A stretch of DNA of 64,000 nucleotides from Lutibacter sp. (GCA_030683995.1 JAUXPH010000015.1:208416-272415); one strand, 5' to 3'. Positions 8,747 through 18,265 are shown, counted from the first letter of the stretch. Notes: a model not told the origin generated them from the letters alone. Numbers and translations are program-made.

Positions 8747-8778
8747 CAAATCTAACCATTAATTTTAAAAACACACAA
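8747..8778 (-). promoter_or_regulatory. Promoter of the aromatic amino acid operon
   Basis: TAGATTTG (-7, matches TAnnTTTG) at 8754-8747 and TTG (-33) at 8778-8776, spaced by 21 nt on the minus strand. Predicted transcription start near 8740, only about 11 nt before the leader-peptide ATG. Confidence 0.7.
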
Positions 8779-9031
8779 TTTATTTGCCTAAAATAAATAA
8801 CAATTATTAAAATCTCAGTAAAATTAACACAAAAATGATATATTCATAAATTAAATATTGCAATACAGTCTTTTTTTGAGTTTTAAACATATATTTATTA
8901 GGAATAATTTAATAAAGGCTAAAGAAAGTCATTAGGCAAAAAGCAGCAGGTACTTCATAATTTAAACAAGCCATTGATTCAACGGCGCAACAATTACATA
9001 ATTAAACAGAAAAGACCACTTAAAAGTTAAC

Positions 9032-9039
9032 TACCTTTG
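9032..9039 (+). promoter_or_regulatory. Putative -7 box (TACCTTTG) of the Wzi-like gene
   Basis: Perfect TAnnTTTG match 25 nt upstream of the ATG at 9065. No convincing -33 TTTG at the expected distance. Between the aromatic promoter and this box (8779-9031) I see only AT-rich sequence. Confidence 0.45.
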
Positions 9040-9064
9040 AAACAATTATTTTGAAATTTAAAAA

Positions 9065-10438
9065 ATGCTTTTGAAATTTTTATTGGCTGTGATCTTATAT
9101 TGTATTGGCTTCTTGCAGGCCTTTGCACAAAACATTCCACTTAGCTATTCAGTGTCGATAAATTCATCGGTTTCTAGTGAAAGCACCCTGCCTTTTTGGA
9201 TGACAGCCAATAAATTTGGCGCCGTACCAAACAGCCGTCACAGTTCTGTTTATGCTAAAGTATTTTCAGACTTTAAGGATTCTGAGAGCAAATTTTCTTT
9301 TTCCTATAAAACAAGTTTTACAGGATATTTGGCCTCAAAAAACAATTTTTTTATCAATGAACTTTATGGAAGTTTAAAGTTTAAAGGCGTACAGTTGGAT
9401 TTGGGCAGTAAAAATGATGAAATAAAATGGGAGGGGCTGTCATCTTCCAACGGAGATATTATAAAATCCACTAATGCAAGGGCTTTTCCGGGCTTCAACC
9501 TAAAAACAATAGATTATTTAAAACTTCCCTTTGCCAGAAAATGGCTGCGCGTAAAAGCATCTTTTGGGGAGTATCTGTTAATTGACAAACGTATTGTTGA
9601 ACAAGTGCGCCTTCACCATAAAAATTTGTATTTTAAATCGATTTTAAGCGAAAGGTTTTCCTTGATTGCAGGAATGGATCATTATGTACAATGGGGTGGC
9701 ATTTCAGAAGAATATGGGAATTTCCCATCCGCTTTTAAAGATTATTTAAGGATTAATATAGGGTATTCAGGCGGTGAAGGAGCTTTAATAGGCGATCAAA
9801 TCAATGCTTTGGGAAATACTGTGGGCGCTTATTTGTTTCAATTTAATTATACGGGCGAAAAAACAAATTGGAATGCCTATTGGTCGCATCCATTTGAAGA
9901 TCGATCCGGAAGAGAATTGTCCAATTATCCAGATGCTTTATATGGCCTTTTTATCGACCTGAAAAAACCTAAAAGTTTTATTACCCACATTTTAGGAGAG
10001 TTTACTTATACCAAACATATGAGCGGAAGCACTGGAATTAGCGGACGTGACGGTTACTTCAACAATGGCGTCTATAAATCTGGCTGGACTTATTTTGGCC
10101 GTACCATTGGCGCTCCTTTTCTACACACTAAGGAACCCGTTAACGGAATTACAGAGGGAATTGATCCAAATTACAGCAGGTTTACCGCCTATCATTTAGG
10201 GCTTAAAGGCTTTTTGCGTCCGAACATTCAGTATAAAACATATTTCAGCTATGTCCGCTACCCCGGTTGGTTTGACAATCCCATAAATAAAGAACAGTTT
10301 TCATCCCTTATTGCATTTTATCTTCAACCAAAAAACAGTCCATTTGAAATTTCGGTTGGAGGGGCCGCCGATTTTGGCAGCGCTTTGCCCAAAAATTTTG
10401 GAAGTTTTTTTCAATTGCGGTTTCCTTTAAGTGATTAG
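9065..10438 (+). CDS. Capsule assembly Wzi-like outer-membrane beta-barrel protein
   Basis: 457 aa with a signal peptide (MLLKFLLAVILYCIGFLQAFAQ). Alternating hydrophobic/polar strands and motifs such as LPFWMTANKFG, INELYGSLKFKG and HYVQWGG match Bacteroidota Wzi-family barrels. Wzi anchors or organises capsular polysaccharide at the cell surface; this fits the Wza/Wzc genes nearby. Monocistronic or cotranscribed with the PHP phosphatase 258 bp downstream. C-terminus ends in a typical aromatic-rich strand (FFQLRFPLSD). Confidence 0.85.
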   Translation: MLLKFLLAVILYCIGFLQAFAQNIPLSYSVSINSSVSSESTLPFWMTANKFGAVPNSRHSSVYAKVFSDFKDSESKFSFSYKTSFTGYLASKNNFFINELYGSLKFKGVQLDLGSKNDEIKWEGLSSSNGDIIKSTNARAFPGFNLKTIDYLKLPFARKWLRVKASFGEYLLIDKRIVEQVRLHHKNLYFKSILSERFSLIAGMDHYVQWGGISEEYGNFPSAFKDYLRINIGYSGGEGALIGDQINALGNTVGAYLFQFNYTGEKTNWNAYWSHPFEDRSGRELSNYPDALYGLFIDLKKPKSFITHILGEFTYTKHMSGSTGISGRDGYFNNGVYKSGWTYFGRTIGAPFLHTKEPVNGITEGIDPNYSRFTAYHLGLKGFLRPNIQYKTYFSYVRYPGWFDNPINKEQFSSLIAFYLQPKNSPFEISVGGAADFGSALPKNFGSFFQLRFPLSD

Positions 10439-10534
10439 TTAATTGAAAAAATTATAAATTATGTGTTTTTGGTTATTTGTTAAAGGGGTTTTGAGTCTTG
10501 CTGTTGATGGATTGAATATAAATGTTGGATTTTA

Positions 10535-10625
10535 AAATAAATAAACTTCCGACTGCCGACTTCGGTCTTCCTGCTTTTTACACACCCCTGCCCCTCTCAA
10601 GAGGGGAATTAATTGCGGTGAATTA
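10535..10625. repeat. Dispersed repeat: ACTTCCGACT.../CCCCTCTCAAGAGGGG hairpin
   Basis: Contains the ACTTCCGACT-CGGTCTTC motif also seen near 4446, then ACACACCCCTGCCCCTC-TCAA-GAGGGG, a hairpin repeated at about 20508-20533. It could act as a terminator after the Wzi gene but lacks a T-tract. Confidence 0.6.
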
Positions 10626-10662
10626 TTATAGTTCAAACGAATAAACTTCCCAACAAATTCCT

Positions 10663-10670
10663 TAAATTTG
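10663..10670 (+). promoter_or_regulatory. Putative -7 box (TAAATTTG) of the PHP phosphatase gene
   Basis: Matches TAnnTTTG, 26 nt upstream of ATG 10697; no clear -33 element. Confidence 0.4.
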
Positions 10671-10696
10671 CCCCTTATCTCAAATATTGCTGTTTT

Positions 10697-11437
10697 ATGT
10701 TTTCCTTTTTTCAAAAAAAGACTCCGCTTACCGACTTATTTTCATCAGATTTTGTGGATATTCATTCTCATTTTTTACCTAATATCGATGACGGTTCCAA
10801 AAGTATGGATGAATCGGTGGTGATGTTACGGAGGATGCAAGGCTATGGGGTTAAACATATTATCTGTACGCCACACGTGATGGAAAGTGTTTGGGAAAAT
10901 GCTTCCGAAACCATTCAGCAACAATTAGATGCCCTGAATGCGCATTTAAAAAGCATTGCATTTACCGATATTTCTATCACTGCCGCCGCCGAATATATGC
11001 TGGATGCCAATTTTGACCGGCTGCTAAAAACAGAAAAACTGCGTACTTTAAAAGACAATTATATTTTGGTGGAACTGTCGTTCCTAAATGCACCCATTAA
11101 TTTATATGAAACCCTTTTCAATATTCAAATTGCAGGCTATAAACCTGTTTTGGCGCATCCTGAAAGGTATTCTTATTTCCATAATGACTTTAAGGAATAT
11201 GCAAAACTAAAAGCAGCGGGCTGTTTGTTCCAGATCAACTTGCTTTCTCTGTCTAATTACTACGGATCCTCTGTTGCAGAGGTTTCTCTACAACTTTTAA
11301 AACAACAATTGATTGATTTTGCAGGCACTGATACGCACAAGCACCATCATCTCGATTTTTTGGAAAAGGCTGTTGATGGGAAGGTTTTAAAATTGATTGA
11401 ACCTGTACTTAAGGCGAATGACTTTTTTAAAGAGTAG
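10697..11437 (+). CDS. PHP-domain tyrosine-protein phosphatase (CpsB/CapC/YwqE family)
   Basis: 246 aa. Metal-binding PHP motifs: DIHSHFLPNIDDG near residue 22, ICTPHVM near 55, AHPERY near 154 and GTDTHKH near 210. This family dephosphorylates the tyrosine-rich tail of Wzc-type kinases and so controls polysaccharide chain length and export. The cognate kinase is encoded on the opposite strand at 12471-14831. Length is normal for the family. Confidence 0.9.
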   Translation: MFSFFQKKTPLTDLFSSDFVDIHSHFLPNIDDGSKSMDESVVMLRRMQGYGVKHIICTPHVMESVWENASETIQQQLDALNAHLKSIAFTDISITAAAEYMLDANFDRLLKTEKLRTLKDNYILVELSFLNAPINLYETLFNIQIAGYKPVLAHPERYSYFHNDFKEYAKLKAAGCLFQINLLSLSNYYGSSVAEVSLQLLKQQLIDFAGTDTHKHHHLDFLEKAVDGKVLKLIEPVLKANDFFKE

Positions 11438-11744
11438 GGATTTACGCCCTTCGACCCGATAGCTATCGGGTGCGCTCAGGGTGACGAATTACGATTGACG
11501 ATTCCCTCTGGTGCTCGTCTGTGACGATTACCTACTTAAATTAGCATATAAAACGTAGCGTTTGCAATGCGGATAACGCATTCTCGATGTAAGGGTTAGG
11601 GACATTTTGGTGGTTCACAACAACTTTCTTAGAAGATTTAGTTAGTTCTGGACAGGTTGCCGCAGTCGAAACGGCTTTTCTAGCCGTTTCTCCATCGCAA
11701 TGACGGGGGTTTTAAGGAACTTTGCAGTTGCAATGATTAGATAT
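11438..11744. repeat. Gap filled by dispersed repeats
   Basis: Holds a CGACCCGATAGCTATCGGGT palindrome (also at about 24814 and 56705), a CTGGTGCTCGT..ACCTACTTAAATT motif and the GTTAGTT...GACAGGTTGCCGC...ATCGCAATGACGGGGG family that recurs across the accessory zone. No gene seen. Confidence 0.75.
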
Positions 11745-12026
11745 CTATCCTTCAGATAGATCTTTCCAAGTTGGATTTTTTAGTTGTATCAGCTCTTCTT
11801 TTTTTTTGCGTTTGCCTGCTTTTAATTGCTTTTCTCTTACAATAGCTTGATTTATCTCCTCAAATTCTTCAAAATATACCAATTTATCACAATTATATTT
11901 TGAAGTAAATCCTTTATAGACCTTTGTCTTATGTTGCTGTACACGTTCTAATAAATTACTGGTTACCCCAATATAAATAACCGTATTGTTCCTATTAGCC
12001 ATAAAATATATGTAACTCTTTTTCAT
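11745..12026 (-). CDS. Small GIY-YIG nuclease-domain protein (copy 1)
   Basis: 93 aa single-domain protein. GIY-YIG motif visible as YIYFMAN...VIYIGVTSNLLERVQQH, followed by the C-terminal Glu region (IVREKQLKAGKRKKKEELI). It is a close paralogue of 18485-18799; both sit at the edge of the same dispersed repeat (GACATCA.AAGCCAGTAAA...). Function of the UPF0213-like family is unclear. The location inside repeats hints at a selfish or DNA-repair role, which is inference. Confidence 0.85.
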   Translation of the reverse strand: MKKSYIYFMANRNNTVIYIGVTSNLLERVQQHKTKVYKGFTSKYNCDKLVYFEEFEEINQAIVREKQLKAGKRKKKEELIQLKNPTWKDLSEG

Positions 12027-12048
12027 TTAGTGAAGTTACCTAATTTTT

Positions 12049-12370
12049 TCGACATCATAAGCCAGTAAAATTACTAAAACCCGTCATTGCATTACTCTAA
12101 AGCTAATTGTAACCGAGTCATTGCGAGGCGTTATTGAGCGAGAGCGAAAGAACAACGTGGCAACCTGCCCTGAACTACCGCAAAGCTAATGAGAAAGCTA
12201 TTGCTTATTTATCGTTGCGTTTGTTTAATTCCGTTAGTTCACAACAGGTTTCTTAGGGACATTTCGGTAGTTCGCGACAAATTCTTATGGGATTGAGTTA
12301 GTTCACGACAGGTTGCCGCGTTGGATTTCTTCAGCTGCGCCTCAGTAATCCGCCTCGCAATGACGAAATT
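12049..12370. repeat. Dispersed long repeat R1 next to GIY-YIG copy 1
   Basis: Sequence starting CGACATCATAAGCCAGTAAA and running through GTCATTGCGAGGCGTTATTG, GCAACCTGCCCTGAACTA and CGCAAAGCTAATGAGAA. The same block occurs at about 18825-18985 and 27729-27900. It continues into the GTTAGTT...CAGGTTGCCGC...GCAATGACG family. Confidence 0.8.
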
Positions 12371-12410
12371 TGTTTTCACTTTAACATTTGAGCTTTGAAC
12401 TTTTAAACCC

Positions 12411-12470
12411 CGCGCGCCGGCTGGCCCTTTCGCTAAAAATGTTCACTGAACATTTTTTTAACGCTCAGTC
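12411..12470. repeat. Hairpin repeat H (TGTTC-ACT-GAACA version) directly after wzc
   Basis: CGCGCCGGCTGGCCC...CGCTAAAAA, then the hairpin ATGTTC-ACT-GAACAT, then TTTTTTAACGCT..GTCC. Poly-A/poly-T flanks make it terminator-like on both strands. It ends one base from the stop codon of the tyrosine kinase gene. Same family at 18324, 18411, 19125, 28088, 29271 and 62983, with arm sequences that covary. Confidence 0.85.
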
Positions 12471-14831
12471 CTACTTACTAAACAACGTTTTATACCAAGG
12501 TTTCATTATAACTTCCTCACTATATCCTCCATATCCGTAGCCATAGCCATAACCTCTTTCAAGATCGGTGCCGTTTATCAACATCGCCATATTTGGCAAT
12601 CTTTTTTCTTCATACATCATTTTTGGAATCGACAATAGGCGTTTGTCCAAATAATTGGCGCGCACCACATAAATAAACATATCTGCCAAATGGCTCAACA
12701 ACAAGGTGTCTGTCACCAAATTTACAGGAGCCGTATCCACAATCACATAATCATAGTGTTGTTTTCCATAGGCCAAAACTTCTTCAAATCGTCCGTTCAT
12801 CAACAATTCCGAAGGGTTTGGCGGTATGAGGCTGGAACTTATAAAATCGAAATTCACTGCTGTTACCGATTCAATAATGTCGGTTGGTTTTAAGGCATTG
12901 TCCATTAAAAAGTGTGTCAGACCCTTTTCATATTTTAATTCCAGATATTCCCCAATTTTTGGTTTTCTGATATCGGCACCTATCAGCAGCACTTTTTTGT
13001 CGGTCAAAGACAAAACAGCCGCTAAATTGATGGACACGAATGTTTTGCCCTCCCCGCTGATGGTTGAGGTGACAAAAATGGTTTTTCCGCCTTGTTTTAC
13101 GCCTGTGAGCATAAAATTGATATTGGTTCTCAGCAACCTGAAAGATTCGGCGACACTGCTTCTGTCACTGTCGGAAACCACAATTTTATCTTCAGATTTT
13201 GTGTTGGGTACATCACCTAAAATTGGTGCATTCACCAGCGATTCCAAATCTTTTCGGGAATGCACTTTATTGTCCAGCAACGTCAGCACATAAATAACTC
13301 CAAAAGGAATCAATAAACCCAACAGCAAGGCCGCTAGGTAAATGATGTTTTGCTTTGGCGCCACGGGTATATTGCTTCCGTAAGCCGTATCAATAATTTT
13401 GGCACTTGGCAGGGTAACCGCCATCGTAATGGCATTTTCTTCTCTTTTCTGCAGCAAATACAAATAAATTGTTTCCATAATTTGTTGCTGGCGTTGCATA
13501 TCCCTAAACATTCTTTCCTGTTTTGGCACTTCGGAAATTGTGGACGCAAATTTCGATTGCTGGCCTTTTATGGCATTTAAGGAAATTTTTAGCGCTGTTT
13601 TTGAATTGATCAGGCTTTGTTTGATGCTTTCCTCCAAGTTTTTTATTTGTCCGTTTAAATTAACGATGACCGGATTTATTTCGCTGGACCCTTTCAATAT
13701 TCTGTTGCGTTCCAGCACCAATTGGTTGTATTTTTCTGTATTTCCATCCACAGAAGCATCTCCAATGCCTAAATTGGCAGGAATCAATTCACCCGGATTG
13801 GCATTTACATAATCACTCACATACTCGGCCAATTTTAACTGGGTATTCAGTTCCAATACCTCTTTTTCGACCAATGATTTAGACTGTACCGCCAAACCCG
13901 CTTCCGTAGCCAAATCTGTTAATTGGTTCCTCGTTTTAAATTGCTCTGCCCCTTTTTCAACACTCGACAATTCTTCGTTGACGATTAAAATACGTTGGTT
14001 GATAAAATCATTGGTATTCTTGGCCGTTAAATTTTTGTCCTCCACCGCATCATTGTTGTATTGGGCAACCAGATTGTCCAATATTTCAATTGCTTTGGGT
14101 TTTACCGGATCGGTCAAACTTATTCGCAATACGCTTGCCTGTTTGCTGATTGGCTGAATTTGCAAGGCATTTCTGTACCTGCTCACCACGTTTTCAAAAG
14201 GCACAATTTGCACAATGACCTCCTCATCATCTTTAAATTTTCCCTGTTTTAAAGGCGTTATGGACATTTCACCAAAACTGGTTTTGATAAGGTCTCCAAA
14301 ATTATGTTCTTTTGATTTGTTTCCTGTGGCATCTTTTAAGGTAAAAGTGCTTGGTGAAGTGATTCTCACGGAAAATGACGTGTCGAGTTTGTGAAATACC
14401 GAATCTGCCGAAAAGAAGTTGATTTTTATGGGAGCCGATTTGCTGAATAATTCCGATTTTATGACGTTTCCCTGTTTGAAAAAAGTGATGTTTGTCCCCA
14501 ATGACTTCACCACCCTTTCTGCCAGCGATTTGGATTTCAGCAATTCCATTTCATTGTCCAACACTGCTTTTGAACCACCCATCAATCCCAAATCTGCAAA
14601 AGCAGTCAATTCAGAAGCCAATCCGCCCGAATTTTTATCGTCCACCAAAATAGTGGTAGAAACTGCATATTGGTTTGGGGTGTATCTTAAATATAAAAAT
14701 GCCCCCAATAAGGCCACTGCAACCCCCAGCACAAACCATTTCCAATGAAAAAGGTAGTTTTCCAGCTGCTCGCGCAGGTTGAAGGATTCGTCGTTGTCGT
14801 TTATAGGGTTGAACTGATTGTTATCTTGCAT
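12471..14831 (-). CDS. Wzc-type polysaccharide co-polymerase / BY-kinase
   Basis: 786 aa inner-membrane protein. First membrane segment at about 33-53 (FVLGVAVALLGAFLYL), a long periplasmic Wzz/GNVR domain with coiled coils, second segment near 500 (IIYLAALLLGLLIPFGVIYVL), then a cytosolic BY-kinase: Walker A TISGEGKTFVSINLA, A' LLIGADIRKP, B DYVIVDTAPVN. The C-terminal tail has a Tyr cluster (RGYGYGYGYGGY), the autophosphorylation site. Drives Wzx/Wzy-dependent polymer length and export with Wza 10 nt upstream. Confidence 0.93.
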   Translation of the reverse strand: MQDNNQFNPINDNDESFNLREQLENYLFHWKWFVLGVAVALLGAFLYLRYTPNQYAVSTTILVDDKNSGGLASELTAFADLGLMGGSKAVLDNEMELLKSKSLAERVVKSLGTNITFFKQGNVIKSELFSKSAPIKINFFSADSVFHKLDTSFSVRITSPSTFTLKDATGNKSKEHNFGDLIKTSFGEMSITPLKQGKFKDDEEVIVQIVPFENVVSRYRNALQIQPISKQASVLRISLTDPVKPKAIEILDNLVAQYNNDAVEDKNLTAKNTNDFINQRILIVNEELSSVEKGAEQFKTRNQLTDLATEAGLAVQSKSLVEKEVLELNTQLKLAEYVSDYVNANPGELIPANLGIGDASVDGNTEKYNQLVLERNRILKGSSEINPVIVNLNGQIKNLEESIKQSLINSKTALKISLNAIKGQQSKFASTISEVPKQERMFRDMQRQQQIMETIYLYLLQKREENAITMAVTLPSAKIIDTAYGSNIPVAPKQNIIYLAALLLGLLIPFGVIYVLTLLDNKVHSRKDLESLVNAPILGDVPNTKSEDKIVVSDSDRSSVAESFRLLRTNINFMLTGVKQGGKTIFVTSTISGEGKTFVSINLAAVLSLTDKKVLLIGADIRKPKIGEYLELKYEKGLTHFLMDNALKPTDIIESVTAVNFDFISSSLIPPNPSELLMNGRFEEVLAYGKQHYDYVIVDTAPVNLVTDTLLLSHLADMFIYVVRANYLDKRLLSIPKMMYEEKRLPNMAMLINGTDLERGYGYGYGYGGYSEEVIMKPWYKTLFSK

Positions 14832-14841
14832 AAAGGTATTA

Positions 14842-15597
14842 TTATCGTATAAGTATCGCTACTATTGAAATTAAAAACGAAATTGAAGTTAGAATAATTC
14901 CGGTATTTGCGCCAACTGCTGAAGAATTTACCTTGGATTTGTTTGGCTCCACAATCAATACATCATTTTGGACCAGATAGAAATAAGGGGAATTGAGAAT
15001 TTCTCTGCTGGTTAAATCGATGTCGATAAAGGTTCTTTTTCCGTTTTGTTCCCTGATCAACACCACCGTTTTTCGTTTGCCCTGAATGGTTAAATCACCT
15101 GCCAGCCCTATCGCCTCCAATATGGAAATGCGCTCATTTGGCACCGGATAGGTTCCGGGTTTTTGCACTTCCCCCAAAACGGTAACCTTAAAGTTTGTTA
15201 ACCTGATGTTGACAATGGGATTTTTGATGTATACCGCCAATGTTTCCGCTAAATGGCCGGTGATTTCTTTGGTGGTAAATCCTTCTACTTTTATTTTCCC
15301 CAATACCGGAAAATTAATTTCCCCGTCGGAATTTACCAAATAAGTTAGGGATTTTGGTTGTGCCATTGCATTTCCTGCTTCAAATAAATTAAACGGCAAG
15401 GCAGCTTCCGCATCCAAGGCAGACACATGAATGGCTAAAATATCGTCCTGCTGAATTTTAGGTTCCACTTTTACGATGGCTTCAATAGCATCTATGCCGT
15501 CAGCATCCTGCAAATAAACCATCTCTTTTTTAGAGACACAAGATCCCATACTTATCATTAGCACTGTTACAATCGCTACTTTTAACCTTTTTTTCAT
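14842..15597 (-). CDS. Wza-type polysaccharide export outer-membrane lipoprotein
   Basis: 251 aa. Lipoprotein signal peptide ends in the lipobox MGSC. A poly-export domain (QQDDILAIHVSALD, YLVNSDGEINFPVLG) is followed by an SLBB-type domain (VTVLGEVQKPGTYPVPNERISILEAIG). A C-terminal hydrophobic helix (ILTSISFLISIVAILI) probably spans the outer membrane. It overlaps the upstream dehydratase gene by 4 nt and is followed by wzc after 10 nt, so the three form one operon. Confidence 0.92.
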   Translation of the reverse strand: MKKRLKVAIVTVLMISMGSCVSKKEMVYLQDADGIDAIEAIVKVEPKIQQDDILAIHVSALDAEAALPFNLFEAGNAMAQPKSLTYLVNSDGEINFPVLGKIKVEGFTTKEITGHLAETLAVYIKNPIVNIRLTNFKVTVLGEVQKPGTYPVPNERISILEAIGLAGDLTIQGKRKTVVLIREQNGKRTFIDIDLTSREILNSPYFYLVQNDVLIVEPNKSKVNSSAVGANTGIILTSISFLISIVAILIR

Positions 15598-17513
15598 TGT
15601 TCTGTTTTAATTTTTATCTGTTCAATATGGTCAAATTTTTCATAAACTGAATTGTTTGATAAGAACTCTGGCACAATTTCTTTCATTTTTGATACAGTTT
15701 GTTCAAAATTTAATTCCCTGTTAAAAACACACAATTCATTTATTTTTTGCTGAATTTCATTTACATCCATAGTCTTCACTTTGGCAATCATAATTTTGCT
15801 GTGGTGCGTTGGAATGCAATTTTCGCCGTCACCCAGCAATTCTTCGTAAATTTTTTCACCAGGCCTTAGACCCGTAATTTCTATATCGATGTCCTCCGGA
15901 TATTTCAGGTTCGACAACTGTATCATATTTAGTGCCAAATCGTAAATTTTTATGGGGGTCCCCATATCAAACACATATATTTCGCCACCATCACCCATAA
16001 TTCCTGCTTCCAATACCAATTGGCAGGCTTCGGGAATGGTCATAAAATAGCGTGTGATATCTTTATGGGTTAAGGTAATGGGTCCTCCGTTTTTAATTTG
16101 CGTTTTAAACAAAGGAATCACCGAACCGCTTGATCCCAATACGTTTCCGAAACGGGTGGTGATAAATTTTGAAGTTCCTTTGCCCTGTAAACTTGTGATG
16201 TACATTTCGGCAATGCGTTTAGTGGCACCCATCACATTGGCTGGGTTTACCGCTTTATCGGTAGACACCATCACAAACTTTTTGGCTTGGTGTTTTATCA
16301 CCAAATCGGCAATCGTTTTGGTTCCAAACACATTCACAAGCACTGCTTCGTAAGGGTTTCCCTCCATAAATGGCACGTGTTTGTAGGCTGCGGCGTGAAA
16401 TACCATTTCGGGCTTGAACTTTTCAAAAATGGAATCCATCCGTTTTTCATTCCTTACATCCGCCACAATGCAGGTTATATTTTGGTATTTTTTATAGTTG
16501 AAATATTGTTGCAAGTTGTACAAATCAGATTCGGCCTGATCTACCAATATTAAATGTTTGTAATTAAAATTGGCAAGCTGCCTACATATTTCACTTCCAA
16601 TGGAACCGGCAGCTCCCGTAATTAACACCACTTTATCATCGAATTCTTTTTGAAGTTCGGGATTGTCCATTTCAATCACCGACCTTCCCAATAGATCTTC
16701 AATTTTGATTGATTTAATCTGACCAACTTTTAAATTGGGCCCATTTATCCAGGTTCTTGTGGGCGGCACAATCTTTACCTTTACTGAAAGTTTTGTCAAT
16801 TGGGCCACTATTTCAATAAGCCTTGATTGCTTTATGAATTGCATCGCAATAATTATCCTGGTAATCCTTTTAGCGGTAATAAATTCTTGCGTAACGTCTT
16901 TGGGATTGTACACCCTTACCCCATTGATTCGCTTGTTATGTTTGCGAGGATCATCGTCTATAAATCCACATATTTGCGAATTGTTCGCTTTGTCATTATT
17001 AAAAATAGAATAGGTCAACAATCCTGCTTCTCCCGCTCCATAAATCATTACTTTTGGTCCGACTTTATAGCTAGAAAACAAAATATTGTAAAAAATCTTA
17101 AACAGAAATCTAAGTCCGATTAACACTATAGTATTCAACAAAAAATGGATCACTATGATGGACAATGGGAAATCTAAAATTTCACCCAAATTTAGATAAT
17201 TGACTAAAAATACGGTCGCCATTAAGAAAACCATAATTAAAAAACTGGCCATAATTACTTTTATGGCATCCCTAGATCCGGTATGGCGTATAATTCCTTT
17301 ATAAGAACCCGTAATTAAGAAAGAAAAAACAGTGATGGCAATTACAACAGGGAGTTGAATTTTAAGCACAGAGCCGTCCAATGAAAATCTAAAATTAAAA
17401 CGTATTAAGTGTGCAAATAAAAAATTATTTACCACCCAATACAAATCAATCGCCAAAACCAACCAGCTGGGAGCGCTTCTTATAAAAAACTGCTTCCGAA
17501 TTCTTCTTAACAT
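15594..17513 (-). CDS. Membrane nucleoside-diphosphate-sugar 4,6-dehydratase (CapD/PglF/FlaA1-like)
   Basis: About 639 aa. Four N-terminal membrane segments, a CoA-binding-like Rossmann domain (VMIYGAGEAGLL) and a C-terminal SDR domain: VVLITGAAGSIGSE, STDKAVNPANVMGATKR. The usual Tyr of YxxxK is Met (MGATK), as in the FlaA1/PglF class. Likely converts UDP-GlcNAc to the 4-keto-6-deoxy sugar used by the PglE-like aminotransferase (19325-20464). ORF track starts at TTG 17540; ATG 17513 (MLRRIRKQFF) is the more likely start. Confidence 0.9.
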   Translation of the reverse strand: MLRRIRKQFFIRSAPSWLVLAIDLYWVVNNFLFAHLIRFNFRFSLDGSVLKIQLPVVIAITVFSFLITGSYKGIIRHTGSRDAIKVIMASFLIMVFLMATVFLVNYLNLGEILDFPLSIIVIHFLLNTIVLIGLRFLFKIFYNILFSSYKVGPKVMIYGAGEAGLLTYSIFNNDKANNSQICGFIDDDPRKHNKRINGVRVYNPKDVTQEFITAKRITRIIIAMQFIKQSRLIEIVAQLTKLSVKVKIVPPTRTWINGPNLKVGQIKSIKIEDLLGRSVIEMDNPELQKEFDDKVVLITGAAGSIGSEICRQLANFNYKHLILVDQAESDLYNLQQYFNYKKYQNITCIVADVRNEKRMDSIFEKFKPEMVFHAAAYKHVPFMEGNPYEAVLVNVFGTKTIADLVIKHQAKKFVMVSTDKAVNPANVMGATKRIAEMYITSLQGKGTSKFITTRFGNVLGSSGSVIPLFKTQIKNGGPITLTHKDITRYFMTIPEACQLVLEAGIMGDGGEIYVFDMGTPIKIYDLALNMIQLSNLKYPEDIDIEITGLRPGEKIYEELLGDGENCIPTHHSKIMIAKVKTMDVNEIQQKINELCVFNRELNFEQTVSKMKEIVPEFLSNNSVYEKFDHIEQIKIKTEQ

Positions 17514-17691
17514 ATTCCCAATTATTAACCCCCTTGACAATCAAAAATCTTTAAATTAAAGATTTTAAAGTCCTCTTATGCCTATACAATTCTTTTCTTT
17601 CCCCTATAATTCAACCCTATTTGAATGAGTGCAATTTATTAAAGCAGTGTACTATTTTTGTTGGAGTAAGGTTATTTAAATTTTTATTGTG

Positions 17692-17720
17692 CAAATATAA
17701 GAGATTTTTCAATAAGTCAA
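17692..17720 (-). promoter_or_regulatory. Promoter of the dehydratase-wza-wzc operon
   Basis: TATATTTG (-7) at 17699-17692 and TTG (-33) at 17720-17718, spacer 18 nt. Predicted start near 17685, giving a leader of about 170 nt that contains an AATCTTTAATTTAAAGATT hairpin near 17545-17567. Confidence 0.6.
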
Positions 17721-17849
17721 TCCATTTTGAAACAGTCAATTACTTAAAACATCCTATTTATTTGATTTTTATTACAAATTGCTGGTTTGTTGGGGGTTGG
17801 ATACGTTGATATGTTGATGGGTTGATTGGGTGCTTATGGGGTTTCGTTA

Positions 17850-18265
17850 GTTCTCAACAGGTTGCCACGTCGGCTACGCCTTCTCGCAATGACGGGGGTT
17901 GCTTAGGGGCATTACGGCAGTTTGGGGAAGGTTTTTTAAATGATTTAGTTAGTTCTCAATAACTTTCTTATGAGATTGCGTTAGTTCTTGACAGGTTTCT
18001 TAGATGATTTCGGTAGTTCTCAACAACTTTCTTATGAGATTGCGTTAGTTCACAACAGGTTGCCACGTCGGCTACGCCTTCTCGCAATGACGGGGGTTGC
18101 TTAGGGGCATTACGGCAGTTTGGGGTAGGTTTTTTAGATGATTTTGTAAGTTCTCAACAAATTCTTATGAGATTGCGTTAGTTCTTGACAGGTTGCCGCG
18201 TCGGATTATTTCGGCTTTACTTCGGCTACGCTCAGCAACCAGCCTCAGTAATCCTTCTCGCAATG
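17850..18265. repeat. 198-bp tandem duplication of the GTTGCC...GCAATGACG repeat family
   Basis: GTTGCCACGTCGGCTACGCC starts at 17861 and again at 18059. Each unit carries GTTAGTTCTCAACA, TTATGAGATTGCG and CTCGCAATGACGGGGG. A third, diverged version follows. No ORF with coding character; together with the H hairpins this fills the gap to 18484. Confidence 0.8.

Noticed and set aside
10532-10714. 60-aa minus-strand ORF overlapping the PHP phosphatase start
   Set aside because: Made of the CCCCTCTCAAGAGGGG and CGACTTCGG repeats.
17621-17809. 62-aa plus-strand ORF upstream of the dehydratase operon
   Set aside because: Lies antisense across the predicted promoter; Lys/Phe/Ile-rich random composition.
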